From contig NZ_HE578950.1 in the NCBI RefSeq assembly GCF_000321045.1, forward strand, positions 26,794-90,793: a stretch of DNA of 64,000 bases. The letters are read 5' to 3'. The DNA comes from Phytobacter massiliensis JC163. Its GTDB lineage: Bacteria > Pseudomonadota > Gammaproteobacteria > Enterobacterales > Enterobacteriaceae. The notes beneath the pieces are model-generated. The model saw only the letters and a list, made by a program, of their open reading frames with translations. It ran no database searches and was not told the origin of the DNA. Each line of letters begins with the position of its first letter. Position 1 is the stretch's first letter. Made by a program: the position numbers and the translations under genes. Positions 24,143 through 34,226 of the stretch are shown here, in pieces.

Positions 24143-25129
24143 TCAGAAAATTTTCGAGAACTTATCAATATTGCTGGCATCGTAGACGAACGGCTCGGCC
24201 ATTGCGCCGTTGCCGTCAGCATCCAGTTTTACCTTGCCGAGTTTGCCCATATTGGCTTCGGATTTGGTTGCCGTTCCTTTCACCAGATCGTCCGCCAGAT
24301 AGGTGGCGGCATAGCCCAGGTCGATCGGGTTCCAGATGGCGAAGCTCTTCGTCGCGCCGGACTTCACCGCCCCCGCCATTTCAGACGGCAGGCCGAGGCC
24401 CGTAACGTACACTTTGCCGATTTTGCCCTGGTCCTTCACCGCCTGCGCGGCCGCCACGATGCCCACCGATGACGGCGAGACAATCACTTTCAGATCCGGA
24501 TAAGATTTCAGCAGACCTACCGCTTCACGGTAGCTCTTGTCAGAAAGATCGTCGCCGTAGGCCACGGTCACCAGATTGACGGAAGGGTACTTCGGCAGCA
24601 CCTTCTTCATCTCTTCAATCCAGATATTCTGGTTGGTGGAGGTGGGGGTGGCGCTAAGAACCGCCACGTCGCCTTTCTCCACATTCAGCGCTTTCAGGGC
24701 ATCGGCGGCAAGCTTAACGTTGGTCTCACCGATCAGGGCGTTGTTAGACGGGTTCAGGTGGATCTGACGGCCCGCTTTCGCCACGCCGGAATCCCAGGAG
24801 ACCACCTTAATACCGCGCTGCATCGCTTTTTTCAGCACCGGCACCACGGCATCCGGATCGTTCGCCGAAATGGCGATCGCATCAACGCCCTGAGCGATCA
24901 GGCCGTTGAGCACTTCGATCTGCGCTTCTGCGGTGGTGGTCGTGGGGCCGGTATAAATCACTTTCACATCGCCTAACTCTTTGGCGGCCTCCTGCGCGCC
25001 GGTGTTTGCTGCTTCAAAAAAACCATTTCCTAATGATTTTGCCACCAGGGCGATTTTGACTTCTGCTAAAGCGGAACCGGACAGCGCCAGAGCGGCAACG
25101 GTGAGGATTAAGCTTGTCTTTATTTTCAT
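24143..25129 (-). CDS. L-rhamnose ABC transporter periplasmic binding protein (RhaS-type SBP)
   Basis: A 328-aa periplasmic binding protein with a signal peptide (MKIKTSLILTVAALALSGSALA) and the type I sugar-binding fold: VKIALVAKSLGNGFFEAANTG, EVLNGLIAQGVDAIAISANDP, and the hinge YVTGLGLPSEM. It resembles the rhamnose-specific group rather than LsrB or RbsB. It captures L-rhamnose and delivers it to the two permeases. It is encoded first after rhaD, with an 88-bp gap. It should not be confused with the AraC-type regulator RhaS at 29163. Confidence 0.9.
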   Translation of the reverse strand: MKIKTSLILTVAALALSGSALAEVKIALVAKSLGNGFFEAANTGAQEAAKELGDVKVIYTGPTTTTAEAQIEVLNGLIAQGVDAIAISANDPDAVVPVLKKAMQRGIKVVSWDSGVAKAGRQIHLNPSNNALIGETNVKLAADALKALNVEKGDVAVLSATPTSTNQNIWIEEMKKVLPKYPSVNLVTVAYGDDLSDKSYREAVGLLKSYPDLKVIVSPSSVGIVAAAQAVKDQGKIGKVYVTGLGLPSEMAGAVKSGATKSFAIWNPIDLGYAATYLADDLVKGTATKSEANMGKLGKVKLDADGNGAMAEPFVYDASNIDKFSKIF

Positions 25130-25217
25130 TGCTTGTACTCCACTGAGTTAGAGTTTTACTGCACAGGTAACAGAGTTTCCCCTTCGGATCGTTGCCCGAA
25201 GGGGTTATTGGATGTTC

Positions 25218-26048
25218 TTATTGGTACAGCTCTAATGCGCTTGCCAGCGGGGTTACGCCAAAGCGTTTGCCCAGCGCAATCAGCTCTTCACGGGTGATGG
25301 TCTGCTTCATACCGCCCATGGAATAGACTTTTACCAGCACTTCGGCGGATTTCTCGGCGGTGTCGATCAGGCCAAAGGCTTCATCCAGCGTCGGGCCGCT
25401 GCCGAAGACGCCGTGGAACGGCCACAGCACCAGCGAATGTTTGCTCATCTCCTGGGCGGTGGCCTTGCCGATTTCGTCCGTGCCCGGCACCATCCACGGC
25501 AGAATGCCGACGCCGTCCGGGAAGACCACCAGGCACTCGGTGCTGCCTTCCCACAGTTTGCGGGTAATGAGGTCGGTGGTGTTTTCCAGCACGTAGGTCA
25601 GGGCGATCAGGTTGGTGGCGTGGCAGTGCATAATGACACGATCTTTGCCGTCGGTGGCTTTGATGCGTTCACAGTGTGAGCGGAAGTGCGCCGGCAGTTC
25701 CGAGGTGGGCACCGCTTCGTTCGTCAGCCCCCACAGAATGTGATAGCCCGCGCCGTCGCTGTCCACTTTTACCACCCCGAGGTTGGCCTGCGGGTCGAGC
25801 TGAACGTTACGGAAGAATTTACCGGAACCGGTGACGATAAACGGCGTGTTAGCCAGTAGGGGCATCGGTTCGCTCAGGGCGATATAGCGCGGCTCGGCGT
25901 GAAATTCCCCGGTGAACGGGGCGATGTCCGCCTCATCCAGCCGCAGCGTCAGGTTGCCGCCGTTACGCTCATCCCACCCTTTCAGCCAGGCGTCGCTGGT
26001 GGCTTTGATCATGCCCTGGACGAACCAGGCGTTAATAATGTTCTGCAT
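25218..26048 (-). CDS. rhaD: Rhamnulose-1-phosphate aldolase
   Basis: A 276-aa class II zinc aldolase that splits L-rhamnulose-1-phosphate to dihydroxyacetone phosphate and L-lactaldehyde. The zinc-ligand motifs are HCHATN (His141/His143 region) and the later [10 protein letters not shown] (His212 region), with Glu117-type PTSELPAH. The start MQN at 26048 matches E. coli RhaD; an in-frame ATG three codons earlier (26057) is possible. Unlike E. coli, rhaD is followed by an ABC importer instead of ending the operon. Confidence 0.95.
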   Translation of the reverse strand: MQNIINAWFVQGMIKATSDAWLKGWDERNGGNLTLRLDEADIAPFTGEFHAEPRYIALSEPMPLLANTPFIVTGSGKFFRNVQLDPQANLGVVKVDSDGAGYHILWGLTNEAVPTSELPAHFRSHCERIKATDGKDRVIMHCHATNLIALTYVLENTTDLITRKLWEGSTECLVVFPDGVGILPWMVPGTDEIGKATAQEMSKHSLVLWPFHGVFGSGPTLDEAFGLIDTAEKSAEVLVKVYSMGGMKQTITREELIALGKRFGVTPLASALELYQ

Positions 26049-26070
26049 AGTTTTCATTTCCAGTTATCGC

Positions 26071-26118
26071 GGTGAGGTTTAGCCCTCACCCTAACCCTCT
26101 CCCCACAGGGGCGAGGGG
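26071..26118. repeat. Nested intercistronic palindrome (rha operon, copy 3)
   Basis: GGTGAGG/CCTCACC followed by CCCTCTCCCC-ACA-GGGGCGAGGG fills the rhaA-rhaD gap. It is the same family as the copies at 20458 and 24051. Confidence 0.8.
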
Positions 26119-26132
26119 ATGGTTTGCGTGAA

Positions 26133-27392
26133 TCACCCGCGCTGACTCAACACGTCTTTCTCATAGGCCCGCACGCTCTCCAGCCACTGGCTACCCGCCG
26201 GGGCGTCGTGACGCAGGCAATACATCTCCCATACCGCCTGCCACGGCAGAGATTTTTGCTCTTCCAGCAGCGCCAGGCGGGCGGTGTAATCGCCGTCGGC
26301 TTCCAGCTGGCGCAGCTGCTCTACCGGCTCCAGCAGGGCGCGCAGCAGCGCTTTTTTCATATTGCGGGTGCCGATAACCCACGCCGCGATGCGGTTAATG
26401 GAGGCGTCGAAGAAGTCCAGTCCGATATGCACGCGGTCAAACAGCTTGTGGCGCACGATTTCACTGGCGATGGCCTGCGTTTCGTCGTCCAGCAGCACCA
26501 CATGGTCGCTGTCCCAGCGCACCGGGCGGCTGACGTGCAGCAGCAGACGCGGCACATAGAGCATGGCGGCGGAGATTTTGTCGGAGATCACCTCAGTCGG
26601 GTGGAAGTGACCGGCGTCCAGGCACAGCGCGGTCTGGCGGCTGGTGGCGTACCCCATGTAGAACTCATTGGAACCCACGGTGTAGCTCTCCGCGCCGATG
26701 CCGAACAGTTTGCTTTCAACAGCGTCAATATGGTGCGCCAGGTCGAATTTCTCGCTCAGCGCTTCATCCAGCGCTTCCATCAGGCGCTGGCGCGGCGCCA
26801 GGCGGTCAACGGTCACATCTTTCATACCGTCCGGCACCCAGATGTTCATGACGGACGGGGTGCCCAGCTGTTCGCCAAAATAAGCCGAGACGCGACGGCT
26901 GGCTTTGACGTGATCGATCCAGAACTGGCGAATTTCATCACTGGCGTGCGACAGGGTAAAACCGTCGGCGCTGAGCGGGTGTGAAAAGCAGGAGGGGTTA
27001 AAGTCCAGTCCCAAATCGTTGGCTTTCGCCCACTCAACCCAGTTTTTGAAGTGTTCCGGTTTGATGGCGTCGCGGCTAACCGTCTCGCCTGCTTCGTGGT
27101 AAATCGCATGCAGGTTCACCCGTTTCGGGCCGGGGATCAGGCTCAGCGCCTGCTCGATGTCGGCACGCAGCTCCTGCGCGTTACGCGCTTTGCCGGGATA
27201 GTTGCCGGTGGCCTGAATACCGCCTGTCAGGCTGCCTTCCGGGTTTTCGAAACCGGCGACATCATCGCCCTGCCAGCAGTGCATTGATACCGGCAGACGA
27301 TCGAGCTGGCGCAGCGCCTCCTCGACATCAATACCCACAGCGGCGAAACGCTGTCTGGCGAGTTCCCAGGCTTGTTCAAGTTGAGTGGTCAT
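26133..27392 (-). CDS. rhaA: L-rhamnose isomerase
   Basis: A 419-aa (same as E. coli) metal-dependent isomerase converting L-rhamnose to L-rhamnulose. Strong identity throughout, for example [52 protein letters not shown] and [17 protein letters not shown], the last two carrying metal-binding residues. The start is ATG 27392 (MTTQLEQAW); it overlaps the rhaB stop by 4 bp. Confidence 0.98.
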   Translation of the reverse strand: MTTQLEQAWELARQRFAAVGIDVEEALRQLDRLPVSMHCWQGDDVAGFENPEGSLTGGIQATGNYPGKARNAQELRADIEQALSLIPGPKRVNLHAIYHEAGETVSRDAIKPEHFKNWVEWAKANDLGLDFNPSCFSHPLSADGFTLSHASDEIRQFWIDHVKASRRVSAYFGEQLGTPSVMNIWVPDGMKDVTVDRLAPRQRLMEALDEALSEKFDLAHHIDAVESKLFGIGAESYTVGSNEFYMGYATSRQTALCLDAGHFHPTEVISDKISAAMLYVPRLLLHVSRPVRWDSDHVVLLDDETQAIASEIVRHKLFDRVHIGLDFFDASINRIAAWVIGTRNMKKALLRALLEPVEQLRQLEADGDYTARLALLEEQKSLPWQAVWEMYCLRHDAPAGSQWLESVRAYEKDVLSQRG

Positions 27393-28858
27393 GCGCAAAG
27401 CTCCTTGGTCGGTCGTTTTTGCTGAAACCGCACGACGTAGCGGGCAATTTCGTTGTCAGGATGAGGTGTAAACGTGGTGAGCCCGTAGCTGGCGCTCACC
27501 ACGTCACGGAAATGGTCAACATTGCTGAGTTCATTCAGCGTCATAAGCTGCACGCCGATATTGCCGAGGGTCGAGGCTTCAATCGGGCCTGCTACCACCG
27601 GCAGGCCGCAGGCATCGGCGCAGAGCTGGTTTAAAAGCTGGTTCTGGCAGCCGCCGCCCACGATATGCAGCTGGCTAAAGGGCTTACCGCGAAGCCGGGC
27701 CAGTTCGCCGAGAATGTCGGCGTAGAGCAGCGCCAGGCTGTCGAAGATGCAGCGCGCCAGTTCGGCATCGCTTTGCGGCACCGGCTGACCGCTTTCGCGG
27801 CAGGCCGCCTGGATCTCTGCGGCCATGTGGTCGGGGTTAATAAAGCGTTCATCGTTCGGATTGATGACGAAACGGCAGGCCGGGAGCGCGCCCGCGGCGG
27901 CGATCAGCGCGGGCAGGTCGGCGACGTTGCGCTCTTTCAACACCCGCTGGAGCAGCCACAGCCCCATAATGTTTTTCAGCACGCGGTAGCGCCCTTCCGC
28001 GCCACCCTCATTGGTGATATTGGCGGCCAGCGCCTCATTGCCGGTATAGGGGGTGGTGCTCTCAAAGCCCATCAGCGACCAGGTGCCGGAAGAGAGGTAA
28101 GCGGCGTTGGCCTCTTTCAGCGGCGAGGCGATCACCGCGCTGGCGGTGTCATGGCTGGCGACGGCGACAACCGGAATCGCGCTTCCCTGCGGGCTCTGCC
28201 AGTGGCCGATCACATTCCCCGGATGGGTTGGCGTACCCAGCCAGGACGCCGGAACGCCCGCCCAGTCGAGCAGGGTTGCATCCCAGTTATCGCTGTCGAT
28301 ATTGACCATCTGCGTGGTGGTGGCGTTGGTGTATTCCCAGTTGAGGTTGCCGGTCAGGCGGAAGCTGAAATAGTCAGGGATCAGCAGCGCATGGGCAGCG
28401 GAGGCCACGACTTCCGGCTGCTGCTGCGCCAGCGCGCGAAGCTGGTAGAGGGTGTTGAACGGTAAAAACTGAATACCGCTGCGGCGGTAAATATCCGCCT
28501 TTCCCAGCTGCGCCAGCGCGTCAGCCATAATGCCGTCGGTGCGGCTGTCCCGGTAAGAGACGGGCAGGCCGACACGCTGGCCGTTCTGGTCGATCAGCAC
28601 AAAGTCCACGCCCCAGGTGTCGATGCCGATGCTGTCGATAGTCACGCCCGATTCACAGGCTTTTGCCAGGCCCTGGCGGATCTCCTGTTCCAGCGTGTCG
28701 ATATCCCAGCAGGTGAAGCCATCCTGTTTTTGCAGGCAGTTAGCGAAACGGTGCACTTCACTGAGCGTTATGGTCCGCTGCTCCGTCGCGTAACGCGCCA
28801 GCATCACGCGTCCGCTGGATGCGCCTAAATCGACGGCGACACAATGGCGAAATGTCAT
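27389..28858 (-). CDS. rhaB: Rhamnulokinase
   Basis: A 489-aa FGGY-family kinase (E. coli 489 aa) that phosphorylates L-rhamnulose at C1. The N-terminal phosphate-1 motif [15 protein letters not shown], the [10 protein letters not shown] catalytic-Asp region and the C-terminal [16 protein letters not shown] adenosine motif are all present. It is the first gene of the rhaBAD-ABC-fucO-rhaM operon and diverges from rhaS. Confidence 0.98.
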   Translation of the reverse strand: MTFRHCVAVDLGASSGRVMLARYATEQRTITLSEVHRFANCLQKQDGFTCWDIDTLEQEIRQGLAKACESGVTIDSIGIDTWGVDFVLIDQNGQRVGLPVSYRDSRTDGIMADALAQLGKADIYRRSGIQFLPFNTLYQLRALAQQQPEVVASAAHALLIPDYFSFRLTGNLNWEYTNATTTQMVNIDSDNWDATLLDWAGVPASWLGTPTHPGNVIGHWQSPQGSAIPVVAVASHDTASAVIASPLKEANAAYLSSGTWSLMGFESTTPYTGNEALAANITNEGGAEGRYRVLKNIMGLWLLQRVLKERNVADLPALIAAAGALPACRFVINPNDERFINPDHMAAEIQAACRESGQPVPQSDAELARCIFDSLALLYADILGELARLRGKPFSQLHIVGGGCQNQLLNQLCADACGLPVVAGPIEASTLGNIGVQLMTLNELSNVDHFRDVVSASYGLTTFTPHPDNEIARYVVRFQQKRPTKELCA

Positions 28859-28888
28859 GATCGGGTCCTTAAAAGAGTCATTGCGCCC

Positions 28889-28952
28889 AGTCTAAAAAAA
28901 GGAGGCCGCGTTAACCTTTTTGCCAATGACAGTCGCCAGGGTGGACTGGCAA
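28889..28952 (-). promoter_or_regulatory. rhaB promoter with RhaS operator half-sites
   Basis: TTGCCAATGACAGT (28920-28933) and the inverted ACTGGCAAG (28945-28953) form two facing half-sites about 11 bp apart, resembling the rhaI1/rhaI2 RhaS operators of E. coli. TAGACT on the minus strand (28894-28889) is a -10 like that of E. coli rhaB. The rhaB-rhaS gap (28859-29162) holds only these control sites and the divergent rhaS promoter. Confidence 0.65.
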
Positions 28953-29162
28953 GAAAGCAAAGATGACAGTGAGGGAGTTCACAGTTTCAGGGAAAGAGAG
29001 CTAATTTTGCCGATGTGATACAGGCCGCATTTCCGGATCTTTCCAGCCGTTTCTTGAAAAACTGACAGCCTTTGCCCGTTTTGCGGTCAAAAATTCAAGG
29101 TGCGATTCGCCGCCCTTATTTACTATTTTGAGAACATTTCTCATTAGTGGATGGGCGTCATT

Positions 29163-29999
29163 ATGACCGTATTACACAGCGTGGATTTTTTCCCTTCCGG
29201 CATCACGCCGGTCGCTATCGAACCGCGTCTGCCGCAGTCGGCCTTTCCGGAACATCACCATGATTTTCATGAGATTGTGATAGTGGAGCACGGCACCGGC
29301 ATTCATGTTTTCAACGGCCAGTCCTACACCATTAGCGGCGGCACCGTTTGCTTTGTGCGCGACCACGATCGGCACCTTTATGAACATACCGATAACCTCT
29401 GTCTTACTAATGTGCTCTATCGTTCACCGGATGCGTTTACCTTCCTCGCCGGTCTGAACCAGCTGCTGCCGCAGGAGCAGGACGGACATTACCCCTCTCA
29501 CTGGCGGGTCAATCAGTGCGTATTGCAGCAGGTTCGCCAGATCATCGGCCAGATGGAGACGGTGGGGGACGGGATGGACATGGCAACGGCGGCGAACCGG
29601 GAGATCCTTTTTATGCAGCTGCTGGTGCTGCTGCGTAAAAGCAGCCAGCAGGAGGGGGCGCTCAGTAACGACGCCCGCCTGAATCAGCTTATTTCATGGC
29701 TTGAAGACCATTTCGCCGAAGAGATCTGCTGGGAGTCGCTGGCGGACAGGTTCGCGCTGTCGCTGCGGACGCTGCATCGCCAGCTTAAGCAGTACACCGG
29801 GCTGACGCCCCAGCGTTACCTGAACCGCCTGCGCCTGATCAAAGCGCGTCATATGCTGCGCCATAGCGACGACAGCGTTACCGACATCGCATTTCGCTGC
29901 GGTTTCGGCGACAGTAATCACTTTTCAACCCTTTTTCGTCGAGAGTTTAACTGGTCGCCCCGCGATATCCGCCAGGGACGCGACGTGCAGCTGCAATAG
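29163..29999 (+). CDS. rhaS: AraC-family L-rhamnose operon activator RhaS
   Basis: A 278-aa regulator (E. coli 278 aa): N-terminal cupin sugar-binding domain ([19 protein letters not shown]) and C-terminal AraC double HTH ([21 protein letters not shown] and [24 protein letters not shown]). It binds L-rhamnose and activates rhaB transcription. ATG 29163 is preferred to the upstream ATG 29151 because E. coli RhaS starts [10 protein letters not shown]. Confidence 0.97.
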   Translation: MTVLHSVDFFPSGITPVAIEPRLPQSAFPEHHHDFHEIVIVEHGTGIHVFNGQSYTISGGTVCFVRDHDRHLYEHTDNLCLTNVLYRSPDAFTFLAGLNQLLPQEQDGHYPSHWRVNQCVLQQVRQIIGQMETVGDGMDMATAANREILFMQLLVLLRKSSQQEGALSNDARLNQLISWLEDHFAEEICWESLADRFALSLRTLHRQLKQYTGLTPQRYLNRLRLIKARHMLRHSDDSVTDIAFRCGFGDSNHFSTLFRREFNWSPRDIRQGRDVQLQ

Positions 30000-30098
30000 C
30001 AGTAACGAGAAGGCTGTCACCGATTTATCCGCAAAAATCCGCTAATACTATGAAGTTGTGGCCAAATCCTGGAACACGGAAAAAACGTCAATATGAAG

Positions 30099-30164
30099 GT
30101 AGCCCGGATAAGGCGAAGCCGCATTCGGGAAAACACCGGGTGCGCTGGCGCTTACCCGGACTAC
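30099..30164. repeat. REP/BIME element between rhaS and rhaR
   Basis: GTAGCCCGGATAAGGCGAAG ... CGCTTACCCGGACTAC palindrome placed in the 226-bp rhaS-rhaR gap, a gap that is nearly absent in E. coli. Confidence 0.75.
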
Positions 30165-30225
30165 GCCGTTTTATAAACTCAGGGTGACTTGTCAAAAATC
30201 TTTAAGTTTCGGCTGAGGTGATGCG

Positions 30226-31074
30226 GTGGGTAACCAGTTAATACTTCGTAAAGCGGATTTTTTCCCCCGCCAAGGGCAGGCGGTGGCGGTGGCGGATCGC
30301 TACCCGCAGAACGTGTTTGCTGAACATACCCATGAGTTTTATGAACTGGTGCTGGTCTGGCGCGGCAACGGCCTGCATATCTTCAACGACAGACCGTATC
30401 GCATCACCCGCGGCGATCTGTTCTACATTCGCGCCGAGGATAAACACTCTTACGCGTCGGTTAATGACCTGGTGCTGCAAAATATTATCTACTGCCCGGA
30501 CCGGTTGACTCTGAACCTTGACTGGGCAGCGCATATCCCCGGCCTGAATGATGTTGACCGCACGCCGCACTGGCGGCTGGGCAGTACGGGTATGACGCAG
30601 GCCAGGCAGGTGATCACCCAGCTGGAGCAGGAGAGCGCCAAAACAGACGCACTGGCGAACAGCATGGCCGAGGCGCTATTCGCCCAGTTGGTGATGACCC
30701 TGCATCGCCACCGCTTTACGGCCGATAACCAGGCCGCTACCCACAGCGAAGCGCTGCTGGATAAGCTGATTACCGCGCTGTCCGGCAGCCTGAACCGCGC
30801 GTTCATCCTGGAGCGATTTTGCGAACAGGAACAGTGCAGCGAAAGAACGCTGCGCCAGCAGTTTCGCACCCAGACCGGGATGACCATCAACAACTATCTG
30901 CGTCAGCTGCGGATCTGCCATGCCCAGTATCTGCTGCAGCATTCCGATTTGATGATCGGCGAGGTCGCCATGCGCTGCGGCTTCGAAGACAGCAACTACT
31001 TTTCAGTGGTGTTTACCCGCGAAACCGGCATGACGCCAAGCCAGTGGCGGCAGCGGCGGAATGAAGCGGCGTAG
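30226..31074 (+). CDS. rhaR: AraC-family activator of rhaSR, RhaR
   Basis: A 282-aa AraC-type regulator paralogous to RhaS: cupin region [20 protein letters not shown] and double [22 protein letters not shown] / [25 protein letters not shown]. It responds to L-rhamnose and activates rhaSR. The chosen start is GTG 30226 with GGCTGAGG upstream; no closer ATG lies in frame, and E. coli RhaR has a different, longer N-terminus in some annotations. The RhaT symporter gene that follows in E. coli is absent; sodA comes next. Confidence 0.94.
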   Translation: MGNQLILRKADFFPRQGQAVAVADRYPQNVFAEHTHEFYELVLVWRGNGLHIFNDRPYRITRGDLFYIRAEDKHSYASVNDLVLQNIIYCPDRLTLNLDWAAHIPGLNDVDRTPHWRLGSTGMTQARQVITQLEQESAKTDALANSMAEALFAQLVMTLHRHRFTADNQAATHSEALLDKLITALSGSLNRAFILERFCEQEQCSERTLRQQFRTQTGMTINNYLRQLRICHAQYLLQHSDLMIGEVAMRCGFEDSNYFSVVFTRETGMTPSQWRQRRNEAA

Positions 31075-31167
31075 CCGCTGGCAAAATCACGGTCAGCCCG
31101 TCTCCCTTATACCTGTGTCCGCCCTCGTCATAACATAATGTTATAACCACACTAACACTACGGCATT

Positions 31168-31186
31168 GATAAACATTTTCAATATC
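31168..31186 (+). promoter_or_regulatory. Fur box upstream of sodA
   Basis: GATAAACATTTTCAATATC matches the 19-bp Fur consensus at 14 positions. E. coli sodA is Fur-repressed at the corresponding place. The 31075-31261 gap holds the sodA promoter region. Confidence 0.65.
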
Positions 31187-31261
31187 ATTTAACTAACTAT
31201 AATGAACCAACTGCTTACGCGGCGTTAACAAATCAGCCGCCCGACAATAATGGAGATAACT

Positions 31262-31882
31262 ATGAGCTATACACTGCCGTCCTTGCCGTATGCGTATGAT
31301 GCCCTCGAACCTCATTTCGACAAGCAGACGATGGAAATCCATCACACCAAACATCACCAGACCTACGTTAACAACGCTAACGCGGCGCTGGAAAGCCTGC
31401 CGGAACTGGCTAACCTGCCGGTTGAAGAGCTGATTACCAAACTGGATCAGGTACCGGCGGATAAAAAGACCGTGCTGCGCAACAACGCGGGCGGCCACGC
31501 TAACCACAGCCTGTTCTGGAAAGGCCTGAAAAAAGGCACCACGCTGCAGGGCGACCTGAAAGCGGCTATCGAGCGTGACTTCGGTTCCGTTGAGAAATTC
31601 AAAGAAGATTTCGAGAAAGCAGCAGCAACCCGTTTCGGCTCCGGCTGGGCGTGGCTGGTACTGCAGGGTGACAAACTGGCGGTTGTTTCCACCGCGAACC
31701 AGGACTCCCCGCTGATGGGCGAAGCCATTTCTGGCGCGTCCGGTTTCCCAATCCTCGGCCTGGATGTCTGGGAACACGCTTACTACCTGAAATTCCAGAA
31801 CCGTCGCCCGGACTACATCAAAGAGTTCTGGAACGTGGTCAACTGGGACGAAGCGGCTGCCCGCTTTGCTGCTAAAAAATAA
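31262..31882 (+). CDS. sodA: Superoxide dismutase [Mn]
   Basis: A 206-aa (E. coli 206 aa) cytoplasmic enzyme that turns superoxide into O2 and H2O2. Mn ligands His27 ([13 protein letters not shown]), His82 region (NHSLFWKGL), Asp168 ([12 protein letters not shown]) and His172 are present. The [20 protein letters not shown] start fixes ATG 31262, with GGAGATAACT upstream. A strong terminator follows. Confidence 0.98.
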   Translation: MSYTLPSLPYAYDALEPHFDKQTMEIHHTKHHQTYVNNANAALESLPELANLPVEELITKLDQVPADKKTVLRNNAGGHANHSLFWKGLKKGTTLQGDLKAAIERDFGSVEKFKEDFEKAAATRFGSGWAWLVLQGDKLAVVSTANQDSPLMGEAISGASGFPILGLDVWEHAYYLKFQNRRPDYIKEFWNVVNWDEAAARFAAKK

Positions 31883-31917
31883 GGCTTTTTTATCGCGCTG
31901 AGCCTGCGCGCTGTGAC

Positions 31918-31953
31918 AAGCCCCTGCCGATGCCCTCGGCAGGGGCTTTTTTT
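31918..31953 (+). terminator. Intrinsic terminator of sodA
   Basis: AAGCCCCTGCCGA pairs perfectly with TCGGCAGGGGCTT around TGCCC, followed by TTTTT. Confidence 0.92.
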
Positions 31954-31999
31954 ATCCTGGAGAAACGCCATAAATCGATAGAAACAATGATCCATTAAA

Positions 32000-32018
32000 A
32001 ATGAAATAATGTTTTGTT
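32000..32018 (+). promoter_or_regulatory. KdgR box upstream of kdgT
   Basis: AATGAAATAATGTTTTGTT fits the KdgR operator pattern (AATRAAAYRNTRTTTYAYT) at 18 of 19 positions. It lies about 120 bp before kdgT and suggests repression by KdgR relieved by KDG. Confidence 0.75.
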
Positions 32019-32140
32019 TTGCACGCGAGATCACTTTTCTGCCTGTGATGACGCTCTAACATTTCTTCATCAGCGCTGGAAACGCTCCGTAAAAGGGCGC
32101 GATGGCGCAAAAAAAATCGGTGTTTTTTACAGGTGATGAT

Positions 32141-33124
32141 ATGCAAATCAAACGTGCAATTGAAAAAATCCCGGGCGGCATGATGCTGGTCCCGTTGTTC
32201 CTCGGTGCGCTGTGCCACACCTTCTCGCCGGGCGCAGGAAAGTATTTCGGCTCGTTTACTAACGGCATGATCACCGGGACGGTGCCAATCCTTGCCGTCT
32301 GGTTCTTCTGCATGGGCGCCTCTATTAAACTCAGCGCCACCGGCACCGTGCTGCGTAAGTCCGGCACGCTGGTCGTCACCAAAATCGCAGTCGCCTGGAT
32401 TGTGGCCGCCGTGACGTCACGCCTTATTCCGGCCCACGGCGTAGAAGCGGGTTTCTTCGCCGGGCTGTCGACGCTGGCGCTGGTCGCCTCTATGGATATG
32501 ACCAACGGCGGGCTGTACGCCTCCATCATGCAGCAGTACGGCACCAAAGAGGAGGCGGGCGCTTTTGTGCTGATGTCCCTCGAATCCGGCCCGCTGATGA
32601 CGATGATTATCCTCGGTACTGCCGGGATTGCCTCCTTTGAGCCGCATGTCTTTGTCGGTGCGGTACTGCCATTCCTGATTGGTTTCGCGCTGGGCAACCT
32701 TGACCCGGAGCTGCGGGAGTTCTTTACCAAAGCGGTACAAACCCTGATTCCTTTCTTCGCCTTCGCGCTGGGGAACACCATTGATCTGAGCGTTATCGCC
32801 CAGACCGGCCTGCTGGGAATTCTGTTGGGCGTTGCGGTCATCGTGATTACCGGTATTCCGTTAATTATCGCCGACAAGCTGATTGGCGGCGGCGACGGTA
32901 CGGCCGGGATCGCGGCCTCCAGTTCAGCGGGTGCCGCCGTCGCCACGCCGGTGCTGATTGCCGAAATGGTGCCGGAGTTTAAAGCGATGGCGCCAGCGGC
33001 CACCGCGCTGGTAGCGACCTCGGTAATCGTAACCTCTATTCTGGTGCCGATTTTAACGTCTCTCTGGTCGCGCAAAGTCAAAGGCGCGGCGGTAACGGAA
33101 CAGCTACGCAATGCGGTGAAGTAA
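32141..33124 (+). CDS. kdgT: 2-keto-3-deoxygluconate permease
   Basis: A 327-aa membrane carrier of the KdgT family, about 10 TM segments, importing 2-keto-3-deoxy-D-gluconate with H+. It begins [22 protein letters not shown], the family start, with AGGTGATG just upstream; an earlier in-frame ATG at 32102 adds 13 residues of no family character. Conserved [18 protein letters not shown] and [18 protein letters not shown]. It converges on a DapA-family aldolase gene, and both have KdgR boxes. Confidence 0.95.
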   Translation: MQIKRAIEKIPGGMMLVPLFLGALCHTFSPGAGKYFGSFTNGMITGTVPILAVWFFCMGASIKLSATGTVLRKSGTLVVTKIAVAWIVAAVTSRLIPAHGVEAGFFAGLSTLALVASMDMTNGGLYASIMQQYGTKEEAGAFVLMSLESGPLMTMIILGTAGIASFEPHVFVGAVLPFLIGFALGNLDPELREFFTKAVQTLIPFFAFALGNTIDLSVIAQTGLLGILLGVAVIVITGIPLIIADKLIGGGDGTAGIAASSSAGAAVATPVLIAEMVPEFKAMAPAATALVATSVIVTSILVPILTSLWSRKVKGAAVTEQLRNAVK

Positions 33125-33133
33125 CCCCTTGAG

Positions 33134-33174
33134 AAAAAAGGCCCGGCAGATATCACGCTGCCGGGCCTTTTTTT
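33134..33174. terminator. Bidirectional terminator between kdgT and the DapA-family gene
   Basis: AAAAAAGGCCCGGCAG pairs with CTGCCGGGCCTTTTTTT, giving T runs on both strands. Its end touches the stop codon of the convergent gene. Confidence 0.92.
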
Positions 33175-34069
33175 AGCTTCTGCCGCCAAAAATCTCATCA
33201 ACCTGCCTGCACTGCGCCTCAGACAACGCGCCGCCGGCATTGCGTGACACCGCGCTGCAATAGCCGAACTTCCGCGATACCACCGTTTTGATGGTGGTGA
33301 CAAAATCGTCCCCGATGGTGTAGATGGACATGTACTTGCCTATTTCCTGCTGGGCGTGATGCAGGGCGGGCAGATCGCCGCGCTTCCAGGCGTCGCGCGC
33401 GCTGACAAACAGCTCCGGCATAACGTTATTCAGCCCGGAGATTACGCCCGCCCCGCCCGCCAGCAGATTAGGAATGTAATATTCGTCATACCCGGAAAGT
33501 ACCGCGAAATCGTCACGAACCGCCTGCGTCGCCAGAATCATAGCGCGCGTGTGCGACTGGCAGTCGACGGTGTCTTTAACACCGGCAAAATGGGGAAATT
33601 CCGCGGCAAGGGTGGCGATTAACGTTGGCGTCAGGTCACAGCCGGTGCGGGCGGGGAAATTATAGGCAAACCACTTGCCGTCAAGCTGTCGCCCCAGATT
33701 GCGAAAGTAGGCCAGCAGCTGCGCCTGAGTCTGCCCGTAGTAATAGGGGGGCAGAACCATTACCGCATCGTATTGCGCGCGCCGGGCCTCTTCGGCCATT
33801 TTCAGCACATCATCAAGGCAGGTGGAGGAGACATTCGCCACCATCGTCAGCGGCGTCATCGCCCGCGCCTGGCGAATAAGGGCAAGCCGCTCTTCAAAGG
33901 TAAAAGAGGCGAACTCGCCAATGCTGCCCATCAGCAGCACCACATCAATTCTGGCTTCGGTCAGGCGGGCAAGATGCTGGCTTAACCCCTCTAAATCGAC
34001 TTTACCTTCGGTGGTCATTGGCGTAATTGACGGGCACCAGACGCCATAAAATGGGTTCTCATTCTTCAC
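33173..34069 (-). CDS. DapA/NanA-superfamily aldolase, probably acting on 2-keto-3-deoxygluconate
   Basis: A 298-aa class I pyruvate aldolase. The Schiff-base lysine is in FAGVKDTVD and the catalytic tyrosine in FAYNFPARTG; GSIGEFASFTFEER replaces the GTTGE motif of DapA. This pattern resembles KDG aldolases and YagE/YjhH-like proteins more than dihydrodipicolinate synthase. A KdgR box lies 18 bp upstream of the start, and kdgT is the convergent neighbour, so cleavage of KDG to pyruvate and glyceraldehyde is the best guess. The activity itself cannot be proven from sequence. Confidence 0.82.
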   Translation of the reverse strand: MKNENPFYGVWCPSITPMTTEGKVDLEGLSQHLARLTEARIDVVLLMGSIGEFASFTFEERLALIRQARAMTPLTMVANVSSTCLDDVLKMAEEARRAQYDAVMVLPPYYYGQTQAQLLAYFRNLGRQLDGKWFAYNFPARTGCDLTPTLIATLAAEFPHFAGVKDTVDCQSHTRAMILATQAVRDDFAVLSGYDEYYIPNLLAGGAGVISGLNNVMPELFVSARDAWKRGDLPALHHAQQEIGKYMSIYTIGDDFVTTIKTVVSRKFGYCSAVSRNAGGALSEAQCRQVDEIFGGRS

Positions 34070-34086
34070 GTCATATTCTCCTCGGA

Positions 34087-34105
34087 TATGAAATACCGTT
34101 TCACT
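34087..34105 (-). promoter_or_regulatory. KdgR box upstream of the DapA-family aldolase gene
   Basis: TATGAAATACCGTTTCACT fits the KdgR operator pattern at 17 of 19 positions, with both half-sites (TGAAA / TTTCA) intact and correct spacing. Its place just before the ribosome site suits repression. Confidence 0.75.
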
Positions 34106-34226
34106 TATCAGTTACAGTGATAGCACGCCGCCGGGGGAAGCATGTGCACCGGGGTCGCATTTTTGTACGAAAAGTGGTGAAAAAATGTGATGTAATAATG
34201 CGTCAACCAGTTAGCCAGGAGGGAAG

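Noticed and set aside
32056..33303. 415-codon open frame on the minus strand over kdgT
   Set aside because: Antisense to kdgT; Ser/Thr/Pro-rich translation and it crosses the strong bidirectional terminator at 33134-33174.
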